Positions 1-5,689 of a stretch of DNA of 6,468 nt are shown piece by piece. The position numbers and the translations under genes are program-made. The stretch lies in the NCBI GenBank assembly GCA_011605835.1, contig JAAOZJ010000075.1, forward strand, positions 1-6,468. The letters are read 5' to 3'. The notes beneath the pieces are model-generated. The model did not search any database. It had not been told where the DNA came from and worked only from the letters and a program-made list of their open reading frames with translations. Position 1 is the stretch's first letter; every line of letters starts with the position of its first letter. Origin of the DNA: Thermoproteota archaeon (GTDB lineage Archaea; Thermoproteota; Methanomethylicia; Nezhaarchaeales; WYZ-LMO8).

Positions 1-113
1 AGCGAGACGTTTTCTGATCCCTTCTCTCCTCGTGCCGTGGCTAGGAACATGGCTGCCAGAGCCAGCACCAAGATCGTGATGCTCAGGGCCTTCTTGAAGC
101 CCAAGCCAGCCAC
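1..113 (-). CDS. N-terminal part of a secreted or membrane-anchored protein (runs off left edge)
   Basis: Reading leftwards from 113, an uninterrupted frame encodes about 37 residues with a signal-peptide or signal-anchor pattern. There is a short basic start (GFKKA), then a hydrophobic helix (LSITILVLALAAMFLATA), then a charged stretch (RGEKGSENVS). The frame has an in-frame stop at 149-147 and no ATG before the hydrophobic part, so the start is GTG at 113-111 or TTG at 104-102. The TTG has an AGGTGG ribosome-binding site at 115-110 with a 5-base gap, which slightly favours it. The gene diverges from the MIP18 gene and shares its intergenic promoter region. The mature domain lies outside the window, so function cannot be given. 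A lipobox-type cysteine is not seen in the visible part. Confidence 0.55.
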   Translation of the reverse strand, partial: MAGLGFKKALSITILVLALAAMFLATARGEKGSENVS

Positions 114-144
114 CTTTTGGTGCGTCGCTTGAGAAATAAGCTCG

Positions 145-160
145 ACTTAACTTTTTAAGG
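145..160. promoter_or_regulatory. Shared divergent TATA region between secreted-protein gene and MIP18 gene
   Basis: ACTTAACTTTTTAAGG is the most AT-rich stretch between the two divergent starts. Read forward, CTTTTTAAG at 151-159 resembles a crenarchaeal TATA box. It would place transcription start near 181, about 29 bases before the MIP18 ATG. Read in reverse, CTTAAAAAG would serve the leftward gene with a start near 129. The half sites CTTAA (146-150) and TTAAG (155-159) form an inverted repeat. The call is by pattern only. Confidence 0.45.
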
Positions 161-209
161 TTGTCCGTAACTACTCTACTAACGCCTGCATAGACCACAG
201 GTGACGATG

Positions 210-506
210 ATGAGCGAGCTCGAGAAGAGGGTCAGAGATGCCTTGGAGAAGGTGGTAGATCCCGAGACTGGACTTAGCGTTGTCGAGATGGGTTGCATTA
301 AGAGCGTGTCCGAGAAGGACGGAGAGGTGGTCGTGGAGTTCGTGCCCACGTCCCCCTTCTGTCCGATAGCGTTTTTCTTGGCCTCCTCGATCAAAGAGGC
401 CGTTGAAAGGGTTGAGGGGGTCAAGAGAGTAAAGGTCTTCAGCCGGGGCCACGTGATGGACGAGCAAATAAACGAATACGTCAACAGGCCGAGGAGCCCT
501 CCATGA
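210..506 (+). CDS. MIP18/DUF59 family iron-sulfur assembly protein (SufT/PaaD-like)
   Basis: This small single-domain protein (98 aa from ATG 210) belongs to the MIP18/DUF59 family, cytoplasmic factors that help assemble or deliver Fe-S clusters to target proteins. Visible hallmarks are VVDPETGLSVVEMG near residues 15-28, the TSPFCP segment with the family's conserved cysteine (Cys51), and the tail FSRGHVMDEQINEYVNR seen in archaeal members. ATG 210 is preferred because AGGTGA (199-204) lies 5 bases upstream. ATG 207 (2-base gap) and GTG 201 (inside the ribosome-binding site) are in frame but less well placed. The stop overlaps the next start as ATGA, implying translational coupling to the sulfur-carrier gene. 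Its specific client proteins are unknown. Family assignment is firm; the physiological role is inferred from the family. Confidence 0.88.
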   Translation: MSELEKRVRDALEKVVDPETGLSVVEMGCIKSVSEKDGEVVVEFVPTSPFCPIAFFLASSIKEAVERVEGVKRVKVFSRGHVMDEQINEYVNRPRSPP

Positions 507-784
507 AGGTCAAGGTTAAGTTCTTCGCACTCCTAAGGGAGGCCGCAGGCACCAAGGAATTGGAGGAGGAATTGGAGGAGGGCGCGACGGTAAGGGGTCT
601 ATTGGAGAGGCTCGGCGATAAGTTGCCCAAGAGGTTTAGGGAGCTCGTTTTCGAGGGACGAGAGGTTTCCAGAAACGTGATAATCTTGGTGAATCGCAGA
701 GGAATAAGAGAGCTCGACGGGTTGGAGACCAAGCTCAAGGACGGTGACGAGGTGGCGCTCTTACCTCCCGTTAGTGGCGGCTAA
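503..784 (+). CDS. MoaD/ThiS-family ubiquitin-like sulfur carrier protein
   Basis: This 93-aa protein has a beta-grasp pattern: MKVKVKFFALLREAAG at the N-terminus, TVRGLLERL as the first helix, NVIILVNRRGI in the middle, and LKDGDEVALLPPVSGG at the end. It terminates exactly in Gly-Gly, the site adenylated by an E1-like enzyme and converted to thiocarboxylate in MoaD, ThiS and SAMP-type modifiers, so no C-terminal processing is needed. It may supply sulfur for molybdopterin or tungstopterin, for tRNA thiolation, or act as a protein tag; sequence alone does not decide. ATG 503 overlaps the MIP18 stop and has GAGGAG at 491-496 upstream. The protein carries an acidic run (ELEEELEE) encoded by a tandem DNA repeat. 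No E1 or MoaE gene lies in the window. Confidence 0.85.
   Translation: MKVKVKFFALLREAAGTKELEEELEEGATVRGLLERLGDKLPKRFRELVFEGREVSRNVIILVNRRGIRELDGLETKLKDGDEVALLPPVSGG
555..581 (+). repeat. 12-bp perfect tandem repeat inside the sulfur-carrier gene
   Basis: The unit GGAATTGGAGGA occurs twice head to tail (556-567 and 568-579), with period-12 identity continuing over 555-581. It is in frame and encodes the repeated Glu-Leu-Glu-Glu in residues around 18-26, before the first helix of the beta-grasp fold. It looks like a small in-frame duplication by slippage. Confidence 0.85.
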
Positions 785-2052
785 GCCATCCTGCCAAGCA
801 ACACGTGTGGCTTCGCCTCTTCAATGACCACCGTTACTCTCTTCCAGAGCATGTCGCGATCGCACTTGACGGCCACAGGCCTATAGTCCAGCATCCTCCC
901 CACGAGCCCTTCCTTGGGCGCGATATCGGTTAAGAGGACCTCCACCTCCTTGCCCACGTATCGTAAGTTCCTCTTCAGTGTTAGCTCCTTGACCAAGAAG
1001 TCGAGGACCCGGGACCTCTCCTTCTTCACGTGGTCCGAGAGCTGAGGCATCGACGCCGCTTTGGTGAAGGGCCTCAAGGCATACCTAGCCACGTGGACCT
1101 TGTCCGGGGATATCCTCTCCAAGACCTTGCAGGTCCGCTCAAAGTCCTCCTCCGTTTCAGTCGGGAAGCCCACTATCACGTCAGTCGCTAGGAAGACGTC
1201 GACTCTCGACCTGAAGAGGTCGACAAGCTCTACGAAAGAGTCGCTCGTGTACCTCCTGTTCATGAGTTGCAGGATCCTATCACTCCCAGATTGCAGTGGG
1301 AGGTGCAGGTACTTGTACATTCGAGCGTCTGGGTAGAGGTCCAGCAATTCTCGAGCTATGACCGACAACGTCGAGGGCTCCATCATCCCCAGCCTTATCA
1401 TGTAGTCGCCTTCATGCTTGAGGAGCTCTCGGAGGAGCGCTGGAAGACTTGTGCCTATGTCTAGGCCGTAGGAGGCCAAGTCTTGGGCTACCAAGTAGAC
1501 CTCCTTTACTCCTTTAGACACAGCTTCAGCGAAGAGGCTCGAGATCTTCTGAGGCTGACAGCTGGAGAGCCTCCCCCTCGATATCGGCATTATGCAGTAG
1601 CTGCACGAGCCTAGACAGCCCACTGCAACTGGTATCACCAGCCTCCTGCTGGACCCGTCGTACGTCGGTAACTCGAACACTGACCTCCTGTCGGGGCCCA
1701 CATCTATAATCCTTTCACGCAAAGTCTTCGGGATTAAGTGAATAGCGTTGGGCCCAAGGATACTAGCTGATGGAGAGACCGACGCAACGAACGCTGGCCT
1801 GGCCTTGGCGAGGCAACCTATCACCACGACCTTTCTGCCATAGCAACGCTTTCTCCACTGCTCGAGCTCTTCCAGCCTTCTCGCTATCTTCCTCTCGGTC
1901 TCAAGCCTCACAGCACAAGTATTGACTACTACAACGTCTGCCTCTTCCAAGTCATCGGTTACTTCGTGGCCTTCCTTCTTCAGCATTGACGCCACTACTT
2001 GGCTATCGGCTTTGTTCAACCAACATCCATAGGTCTCGATGTAGACCTTCAA
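781..2052 (-). CDS. tRNA t6A37 C2-methylthiotransferase, archaeal/eukaryotic e-MtaB (CDKAL1) type
   Basis: This radical-SAM enzyme converts N6-threonylcarbamoyladenosine at tRNA position 37 to its 2-methylthio form, using SAM and two 4Fe-4S clusters. The 423 residues show the full architecture. The N-terminal methylthiotransferase domain carries cluster cysteines Cys10 (TYGC), Cys46 (NTCAVR) and Cys80 (IGCLAK). The radical-SAM motif Cys146-x3-Cys150-x2-Cys153 (VGCLGSCSYCIMP) is followed by SRGR and LHLPLQSGSD. A TRAM-like RNA-binding tail covers about residues 363-423. The start is TTG 2052-2050, since no other start exists in frame upstream and the protein begins at the family's usual point (KVYIETYGC). 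A GAGAGG site at 2068-2063 lies 10 bases before it, and a TATA-like TTTAAAA sits at 2097-2091. Its stop interlocks with that of the convergent sulfur-carrier gene. Confidence 0.93.
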   Translation of the reverse strand: MKVYIETYGCWLNKADSQVVASMLKKEGHEVTDDLEEADVVVVNTCAVRLETERKIARRLEELEQWRKRCYGRKVVVIGCLAKARPAFVASVSPSASILGPNAIHLIPKTLRERIIDVGPDRRSVFELPTYDGSSRRLVIPVAVGCLGSCSYCIMPISRGRLSSCQPQKISSLFAEAVSKGVKEVYLVAQDLASYGLDIGTSLPALLRELLKHEGDYMIRLGMMEPSTLSVIARELLDLYPDARMYKYLHLPLQSGSDRILQLMNRRYTSDSFVELVDLFRSRVDVFLATDVIVGFPTETEEDFERTCKVLERISPDKVHVARYALRPFTKAASMPQLSDHVKKERSRVLDFLVKELTLKRNLRYVGKEVEVLLTDIAPKEGLVGRMLDYRPVAVKCDRDMLWKRVTVVIEEAKPHVLLGRMA

Positions 2053-2090
2053 TTTCGCGTTTCCTCTCGGACTCTGGAGGAGAAACAGGG

Positions 2091-2099
2091 TTTTAAACG
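2091..2099 (-). promoter_or_regulatory. TATA-like promoter element of the methylthiotransferase gene
   Basis: On the minus strand the sequence CGTTTAAAA lies about 40 bases before the TTG start. A transcription start some 25 bases downstream would fall near 2068, directly ahead of the GAGAGG ribosome-binding site. The assignment rests on motif and spacing only. Confidence 0.45.
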
Positions 2100-2121
2100 C
2101 AAAGGTATCATGCCTTCATGC

Positions 2122-2131
2122 ACTTTAAAGT
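2122..2131. repeat. 10-bp perfect palindrome ACTTTAAAGT
   Basis: ACTTTAAAGT is identical on both strands. It lies in the 101-base gap between the methylthiotransferase start and the TnpB relic's stop codon. It may be a second TATA-like element or a leftover of the transposon's right end; nothing in the sequence decides between these. It is too short to be convincing as a terminator. Confidence 0.35.
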
Positions 2132-2153
2132 TGTATTGAACCATGCTATGTAC

Positions 2154-2730
2154 TCACCATGGCTTATCCTCGAACTGTACGCTGTCGAAGTCTGACCTCC
2201 TCTCCGCCTTAAAGGGCTGGGGGCCCCTAGGGCGGCTCGGTTCCTTGCATCTGTTTGGGCTTACATCTGTCATATGCGGGGTGGCCAGAGGACCCATGCC
2301 CAAGAGCTCCAAAGCCCTCGCCCTCTTGCTCAAGGACTTCGAGAACTCGGTCTCGTATCTCTTGACGTCACAGCCGTCGAAGGCCACGACTTTCCTCAAG
2401 TTGACGTCCAAGGCCATTAAGCCCTTTGGAGCGTAGGGCTTGTAGTTGAGCTCGAAGACGATGCTCACGAAGAGCCGTCCCTTTATGTACTTCAAGTGGA
2501 CTCCTTCCACCTGAGGCCCACGAAATTGGCGACATACTCCCTCCCCTGCTTAAGTCTCAAGAAGTGACGTTTATCCCTCAAAGCCACTTCGACAAGGCCC
2601 CGTTTTATATCGACTTTAGCGTCTTGGTAGCCCAGCCTAGCTGATAGCCTCCTTATCGTCGGCCTGCTCCCATCGTCCTCTCTAGAGGCCTTTACGAGCG
2701 TAAGGTAAAGAAGGAATGGCCTCGGGAAAG
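2154..2730 (-). pseudogene. Decayed IS200/IS605-family TnpB (OrfB) remnant, frameshifted and internally deleted
   Basis: Two overlapping minus-strand frames together read like a shortened crenarchaeal TnpB, an RNA-guided nuclease of IS200/IS605 elements. The upstream frame, open to the TGA just after 2500, includes SRPTIRRLSARLGY, KVDIKRGLVEVALRDK and GREYVANFVG. The downstream frame (stop 2156-2154) continues with VEGVHLKYIKGRLFVSIVFE, then PKGLMALDVNLRKVVAFDG, which resembles the RuvC-I motif with its aspartate, then KRYETEFSKSLSKRARALEL. The text then passes abruptly to DVSPNRCKEPSRPRGPQPF, which looks like the tail after the zinc ribbon. The RuvC-II glutamate, the CxxC zinc ribbon and the RuvC-III aspartate are all missing. 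About 190-210 codons remain against a usual 350-450. No TnpA is present. The upstream boundary is uncertain, since the frame runs on into the neighbouring phosphoribosyltransferase gene. Family assignment is from memory of motifs. Confidence 0.6.
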
Positions 2731-2735
2731 AACCA

Positions 2736-3401
2736 TCATGCCCTCTTATAAGAGCCATCAACCTTAACGAGCTTACCTCGGAGCACCATTTCATCGAGCA
2801 TCTCTTTGAAGACGTTCGTCGAGAACTCTATCCCATAACTCTCTTTAAACTCCTTGGCTATAGCCTCGGGGGTCCACCTCGCCTCCGGCCTCTCGTTCAC
2901 TATCCTCATTATCAAGTTCGTCATGTCCTCCGTGAAGTTCCAAGGGTACATGTACCAAGTCCACTCCTTGACCTCGTCAACGTAGTAGTCGGGCACTATC
3001 AGCGAGGTCGAGGGTATGAGCTGCATTGTGGCGACCCTCAGCTCGCTGGGCCTGCAGGCCTCTTGGATGTGCTTCTTGGCCACTATTATGCTTTTGCCCG
3101 TGTCTGCTATGTCGTCGACTATCAATACCCTCTTCCCGCTGAAGTCGTAGTTGAAGGGATACTTGATCGTAGCTTCCTCCTTGTGCTTCCCTGTCTCTAT
3201 CCAGTGCTCTATCTTGATGCTCAGCAGGTCCACGACGTCTAGGTAGTCGCACAACAACCTCGCTGGCGCGAAGCCTCCTCTGGCTATGGCCACGACGACG
3301 TCAGGCTTGAACCCTGAGCTCCTTATCTTCCTCGCCAGCTCCTTGCACCAGCGGGTCACGTCCTCCCACGTGACCACTTTGACCTTCATCTTCTGGGGCA
3401 T
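2736..3401 (-). CDS. Purine-type phosphoribosyltransferase with C-terminal extension
   Basis: This 221-aa type I phosphoribosyltransferase transfers ribose-phosphate from PRPP to a base. VVVAIARGGFAPARLL (residues 35-50) forms the pyrophosphate loop region. VLIVDDIADTGKS (92-104) is the PRPP-binding motif with two acidic residues. MYPWNF (151-156) matches the aromatic FPW-type motif of xanthine/guanine/hypoxanthine enzymes, so 6-oxopurine salvage is the likely role. Residues about 160-221 (TPEAIAKEF, STNVFKEMLDEMVLRGKLV) form an extra segment that looks like a small winged helix. ATG 3401 is chosen because GGCGGTG lies about 9 bases upstream; ATG 3389 is an alternative. Longer readings to 3977 only run antisense through the MTA phosphorylase gene. 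It diverges from that gene, consistent with shared purine recycling. Exact base specificity is not proven. Confidence 0.87.
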   Translation of the reverse strand: MPQKMKVKVVTWEDVTRWCKELARKIRSSGFKPDVVVAIARGGFAPARLLCDYLDVVDLLSIKIEHWIETGKHKEEATIKYPFNYDFSGKRVLIVDDIADTGKSIIVAKKHIQEACRPSELRVATMQLIPSTSLIVPDYYVDEVKEWTWYMYPWNFTEDMTNLIMRIVNERPEARWTPEAIAKEFKESYGIEFSTNVFKEMLDEMVLRGKLVKVDGSYKRA

Positions 3402-3445
3402 AGCACATGCACCGCCTATAATTTGCACCCTAGAGAGCTTATTTG

Positions 3446-3453
3446 CTTTTAAG
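3446..3453 (-). promoter_or_regulatory. TATA-like element of the phosphoribosyltransferase gene
   Basis: On the minus strand CTTAAAAG lies about 45 bases before the ATG at 3401. Transcription would start near 3424, leaving a leader of about 22 bases that contains the GGCGGTG ribosome-binding site. This is a motif-and-spacing call. Confidence 0.45.
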
Positions 3454-3473
3454 TGTCCGGCGGAGCGCAAGCA

Positions 3474-3496
3474 TTTTTTACTTAAGCCGTTTAAGT
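3474..3496 (+). promoter_or_regulatory. MTA phosphorylase promoter with operator-like inverted repeat
   Basis: TTTTTTA (3474-3480) is a TATA-like box. It is followed by a perfect inverted repeat, ACTTAA (3480-3485) and TTAAGT (3491-3496), separated by GCCGT. The repeat sits between the TATA box and the expected transcription start near 3502, where a bound repressor would block initiation. The half sites also resemble crenarchaeal TATA boxes themselves, so the symmetry could be incidental. Confidence 0.4.
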
Positions 3497-3512
3497 TGAA
3501 CTCGTGGTCTTC

Positions 3513-4307
3513 ATGTCTAAGGAAAAGGCCGAAATAGGAGTCATCGGAGGATCGGGCCTCTACGATCCGTCCATGTTCGGCCCCTCTCAAGAGATGAAGG
3601 TCTACACGCCCTACGGCCCGACCTCCGACTCCGTGTTCCTGTGCCAGTACAGGGGCAGGTCCATAGCCTTCATACCCAGACACGGTCGAGGCCACAAGAT
3701 ACCGCCTCACAAAATAAACTACAGGGCAAACATATGGGCCCTCAAGGAGTTGGGGGTCAAGAGGATAATATCCGTTTCGGCCGTGGGTAGCCTGAGGGAA
3801 GACTACGCGCCAGGCGACATAGCCGTGATCGACCAGTTCATAGACTTCACGAAGAAGAGAGACTACACGTTCTACGATGGCGGGATCGTATGCCACGTGT
3901 CGCTCGCCGATCCCTTCTGTCCTCAGTTGCGAGAGGTAGCCATCGAGACCTTGAAGGAGCTGAAGTTCAGGTTCCACGATAAGGGGACGTACATATGTAT
4001 AGAGGGCCCTCGCTTCTCGACGAGGGCCGAGTCGAGGCTCTTCAAGAGCTGGGGGGCCGACGTAATAGGGATGACCTTAGTGCCAGAGGTCAACCTTGCG
4101 AGGGAGGCCGAGATATGCTACTTGGCGATAACGCTCGTAACTGACTACGACGTCTGGGCCCCGAAGCACGTCACTGCGGAAGAGGTCACGAGAGTCATGG
4201 CCGAGAACGTCGACAAGGCAAGGAAGTTGCTAGCAGAGCTCATACCTAGGATCCCTGTCGACCGCACGTGCAAATGTGGCGAGGCTCTCAAGGAGGCCTT
4301 GGTGTAG
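3513..4307 (+). CDS. mtnP: S-methyl-5'-thioadenosine phosphorylase (MTAPII type, CXC motif)
   Basis: This 264-aa cytosolic enzyme cleaves 5'-methylthioadenosine with phosphate into adenine and 5-methylthioribose-1-phosphate. Motifs in order are IGVIGGSGLYD (7-17, phosphate loop), IPRHGRGHKIPPHKINYRAN (54-73), SAVGSLR (89-95), EGPRFSTRAES (164-174) and GMTLVPEVNLAREAEICY (186-203). TDYDVW follows, with Asp211 and Asp213 in the position that selects adenine-type (MTA) over 6-oxopurine substrates. Near the end is Cys253-Lys-Cys255, the CXC motif known from hyperthermophilic archaeal MTAPII, where disulfides add heat stability; Cys136 and Cys202 could also pair. ATG 3513 is the natural start; an in-frame GTG at 3504 would add three residues and cannot be excluded for a near-leaderless transcript. 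The stop shares one base with the next gene's start. Confidence 0.94.
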   Translation: MSKEKAEIGVIGGSGLYDPSMFGPSQEMKVYTPYGPTSDSVFLCQYRGRSIAFIPRHGRGHKIPPHKINYRANIWALKELGVKRIISVSAVGSLREDYAPGDIAVIDQFIDFTKKRDYTFYDGGIVCHVSLADPFCPQLREVAIETLKELKFRFHDKGTYICIEGPRFSTRAESRLFKSWGADVIGMTLVPEVNLAREAEICYLAITLVTDYDVWAPKHVTAEEVTRVMAENVDKARKLLAELIPRIPVDRTCKCGEALKEALV

Positions 4308-5608
4308 TGGACTTCAAGGTCAGGGACATCTCCCTCGCGGAGCGGGGTAGCGGCCTAGTCAAATGGGCTAGGGACCACATGCCCGTACTAGCGGAGATAA
4401 GGAGGAGGTTTAGGCAAGAGAAGCCCCTCGAGGGCATCACCGTCGGCGCGTGCCTTCACGTGACTAAGGAGACCGCGGTCTTAGTCGAGACGTTGCTAGA
4501 CGGCGGTGCGAGAGTGGCGCTGTGCGCCTCAAACCCCCTCTCGACCCAAGACGAGGTCGCTGCCTACTTAGCGTCCACAGGCGTCAACGTTTATGCTTGG
4601 AGGGGCATGGACTTCGAGGGCTACTACGAAGCCATAGGAAGGGTCTTGTCCAAGCATCCTGACATAACCATTGACGACGGTGCTGACCTCGTCTCGACGA
4701 TACACAAGCTAACTTACGGGGAGGAGTCGAAGGAGATAGAGGTGGTGAAGAGGGTCTTGGGCGTTACGCCTAGATTTAAGGTGATCGGGGGCACCGAGGA
4801 GACGACGACGGGCGTCACGAGGCTGAGGGCGCTGGCAAAGGAGGGCAAGCTCTTATACCCGATAATAGCGGTCAACGACGCTTACACGAAGTTCCTCTTC
4901 GACAACAGATACGGCACGGGGCAGAGTACGATAGACGGCATACTCAGGGCGACTAACGTCTTGATGGCTGGCAAGGTGGTCGTGGTGGCAGGCTATGGTT
5001 GGTGCGGCAAGGGGGTCGCCATGAGGGCTCGTGGTATGGGCGCGCGTGTCGTGGTCACGGAAGTGGATCCGATAAAAGCCCTGGAGGCGGTCATGGACGG
5101 TTTCACGGTAATGCCCATGTCCGAGGCCTCCAAGGTAGGCGACGTATTCATAACCGTCACGGGGGACATCAACGTCATAAGGGGAGAGCACATGCTGAAG
5201 ATGAAGGACGGGGCGATTCTAGCCAACAGCGGCCACTTCAACGTCGAGATAAACATCGAAGACCTTGAAGCGATAGCCAAAGAGAAGAAAGAGATAAGGC
5301 CTTACGTGACCGAGTACGTATTGGTCAACGGCAAGAGGTTGTACCTCTTGGCCGAGGGGCGGCTGGTAAACCTCGTCGCCGCCGAAGGGCACCCGAGCGA
5401 GGTCATGGACATGTCGTTCGCTAACCAAGCCCTCTCCGTCGAATACTTAGTGAAGCGAGGCCGAGAGCTGGCCCCCCGCGTGTACCCCGTCCCAAGGGAG
5501 ATAGACGAAGAGGTCGCTAGGCTAAAGCTCAGGTCCATGGGTATAGAGATAGACTCCCTCACGGAGGAGCAGAAGGCGTACTTGGAGAGCTGGAAGGCTG
5601 GGACCTGA
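4307..5608 (+). CDS. ahcY: S-adenosylhomocysteine hydrolase (adenosylhomocysteinase)
   Basis: This NAD-dependent cytosolic enzyme splits S-adenosylhomocysteine into adenosine and homocysteine, relieving product inhibition of methyltransferases. The 433 residues show LHVTKETAVLVETL (50-63, catalytic His51), DDGADLVSTIH (123-133), GGTEETTTGV (161-170), NDAYTKFLFDNRYGTGQS (190-207) with the catalytic Lys/Asp/Asn set, the Rossmann loop GYGWCGKG (229-236), and SGHFNVEI (308-315). The C-terminus ends at YLESWKAGT and lacks the Lys/Tyr tail of eukaryotic enzymes, as in other archaeal members. The start is GTG 4307, sharing its first base with the upstream TAG (TAGTG), with AGGAGG at 4291-4296. An in-frame GTG at 4268 would add 13 residues inside the upstream gene and is unlikely. 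It is coupled to MTA phosphorylase, so both SAM by-products are handled from one transcript. Confidence 0.96.
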   Translation: MDFKVRDISLAERGSGLVKWARDHMPVLAEIRRRFRQEKPLEGITVGACLHVTKETAVLVETLLDGGARVALCASNPLSTQDEVAAYLASTGVNVYAWRGMDFEGYYEAIGRVLSKHPDITIDDGADLVSTIHKLTYGEESKEIEVVKRVLGVTPRFKVIGGTEETTTGVTRLRALAKEGKLLYPIIAVNDAYTKFLFDNRYGTGQSTIDGILRATNVLMAGKVVVVAGYGWCGKGVAMRARGMGARVVVTEVDPIKALEAVMDGFTVMPMSEASKVGDVFITVTGDINVIRGEHMLKMKDGAILANSGHFNVEINIEDLEAIAKEKKEIRPYVTEYVLVNGKRLYLLAEGRLVNLVAAEGHPSEVMDMSFANQALSVEYLVKRGRELAPRVYPVPREIDEEVARLKLRSMGIEIDSLTEEQKAYLESWKAGT

Positions 5609-5622
5609 AGCCCTCAACAAAC

Positions 5623-5631
5623 GTTATAAAC
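5623..5631 (+). promoter_or_regulatory. TATA box of the aIF2-beta transcript
   Basis: GTTATAAAC lies 15 bases after the AHCY stop. Transcription about 25 bases downstream would begin near 5652. That is at or just past the TTG at 5651, which argues that translation starts at the internal ATG 5690, with GAAGGAG (5673-5679) in the leader. This is the clearest TATA box in the window. Confidence 0.6.
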
Positions 5632-5689
5632 CGCCTCAGCCACTTTAGCGTTGACGAGTCGAAAAGAAAAACGAAGGAGATGCCGAGAA

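Noticed and set aside
2143..2436. Plus-strand open frame opposite the TnpB relic
   Set aside because: No recognisable motifs and no ribosome-binding site; it is the complement of the minus-strand transposase-like coding text.
3402..3977. Upstream extension of the phosphoribosyltransferase frame to 413 residues
   Set aside because: It runs antisense through the well-supported MTA phosphorylase gene, has no family-like content, and the enzyme's natural start with a ribosome-binding site is at 3401.
4268..4306. Longer AHCY start at GTG 4268
   Set aside because: It lies inside the MTA phosphorylase gene, adds a non-conserved 13-residue leader, and the GTG at 4307 has AGGAGG upstream.
4853..5562. 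Several minus-strand frames under AHCY
   Set aside because: Composition-driven shadows of a highly conserved enzyme gene; none has motifs or a promoter.
5651..5689. Longer aIF2-beta start at TTG 5651
   Set aside because: The TATA box at 5623-5631 places transcription start at about 5652, and ATG 5690 gives the usual family length with a ribosome-binding site.
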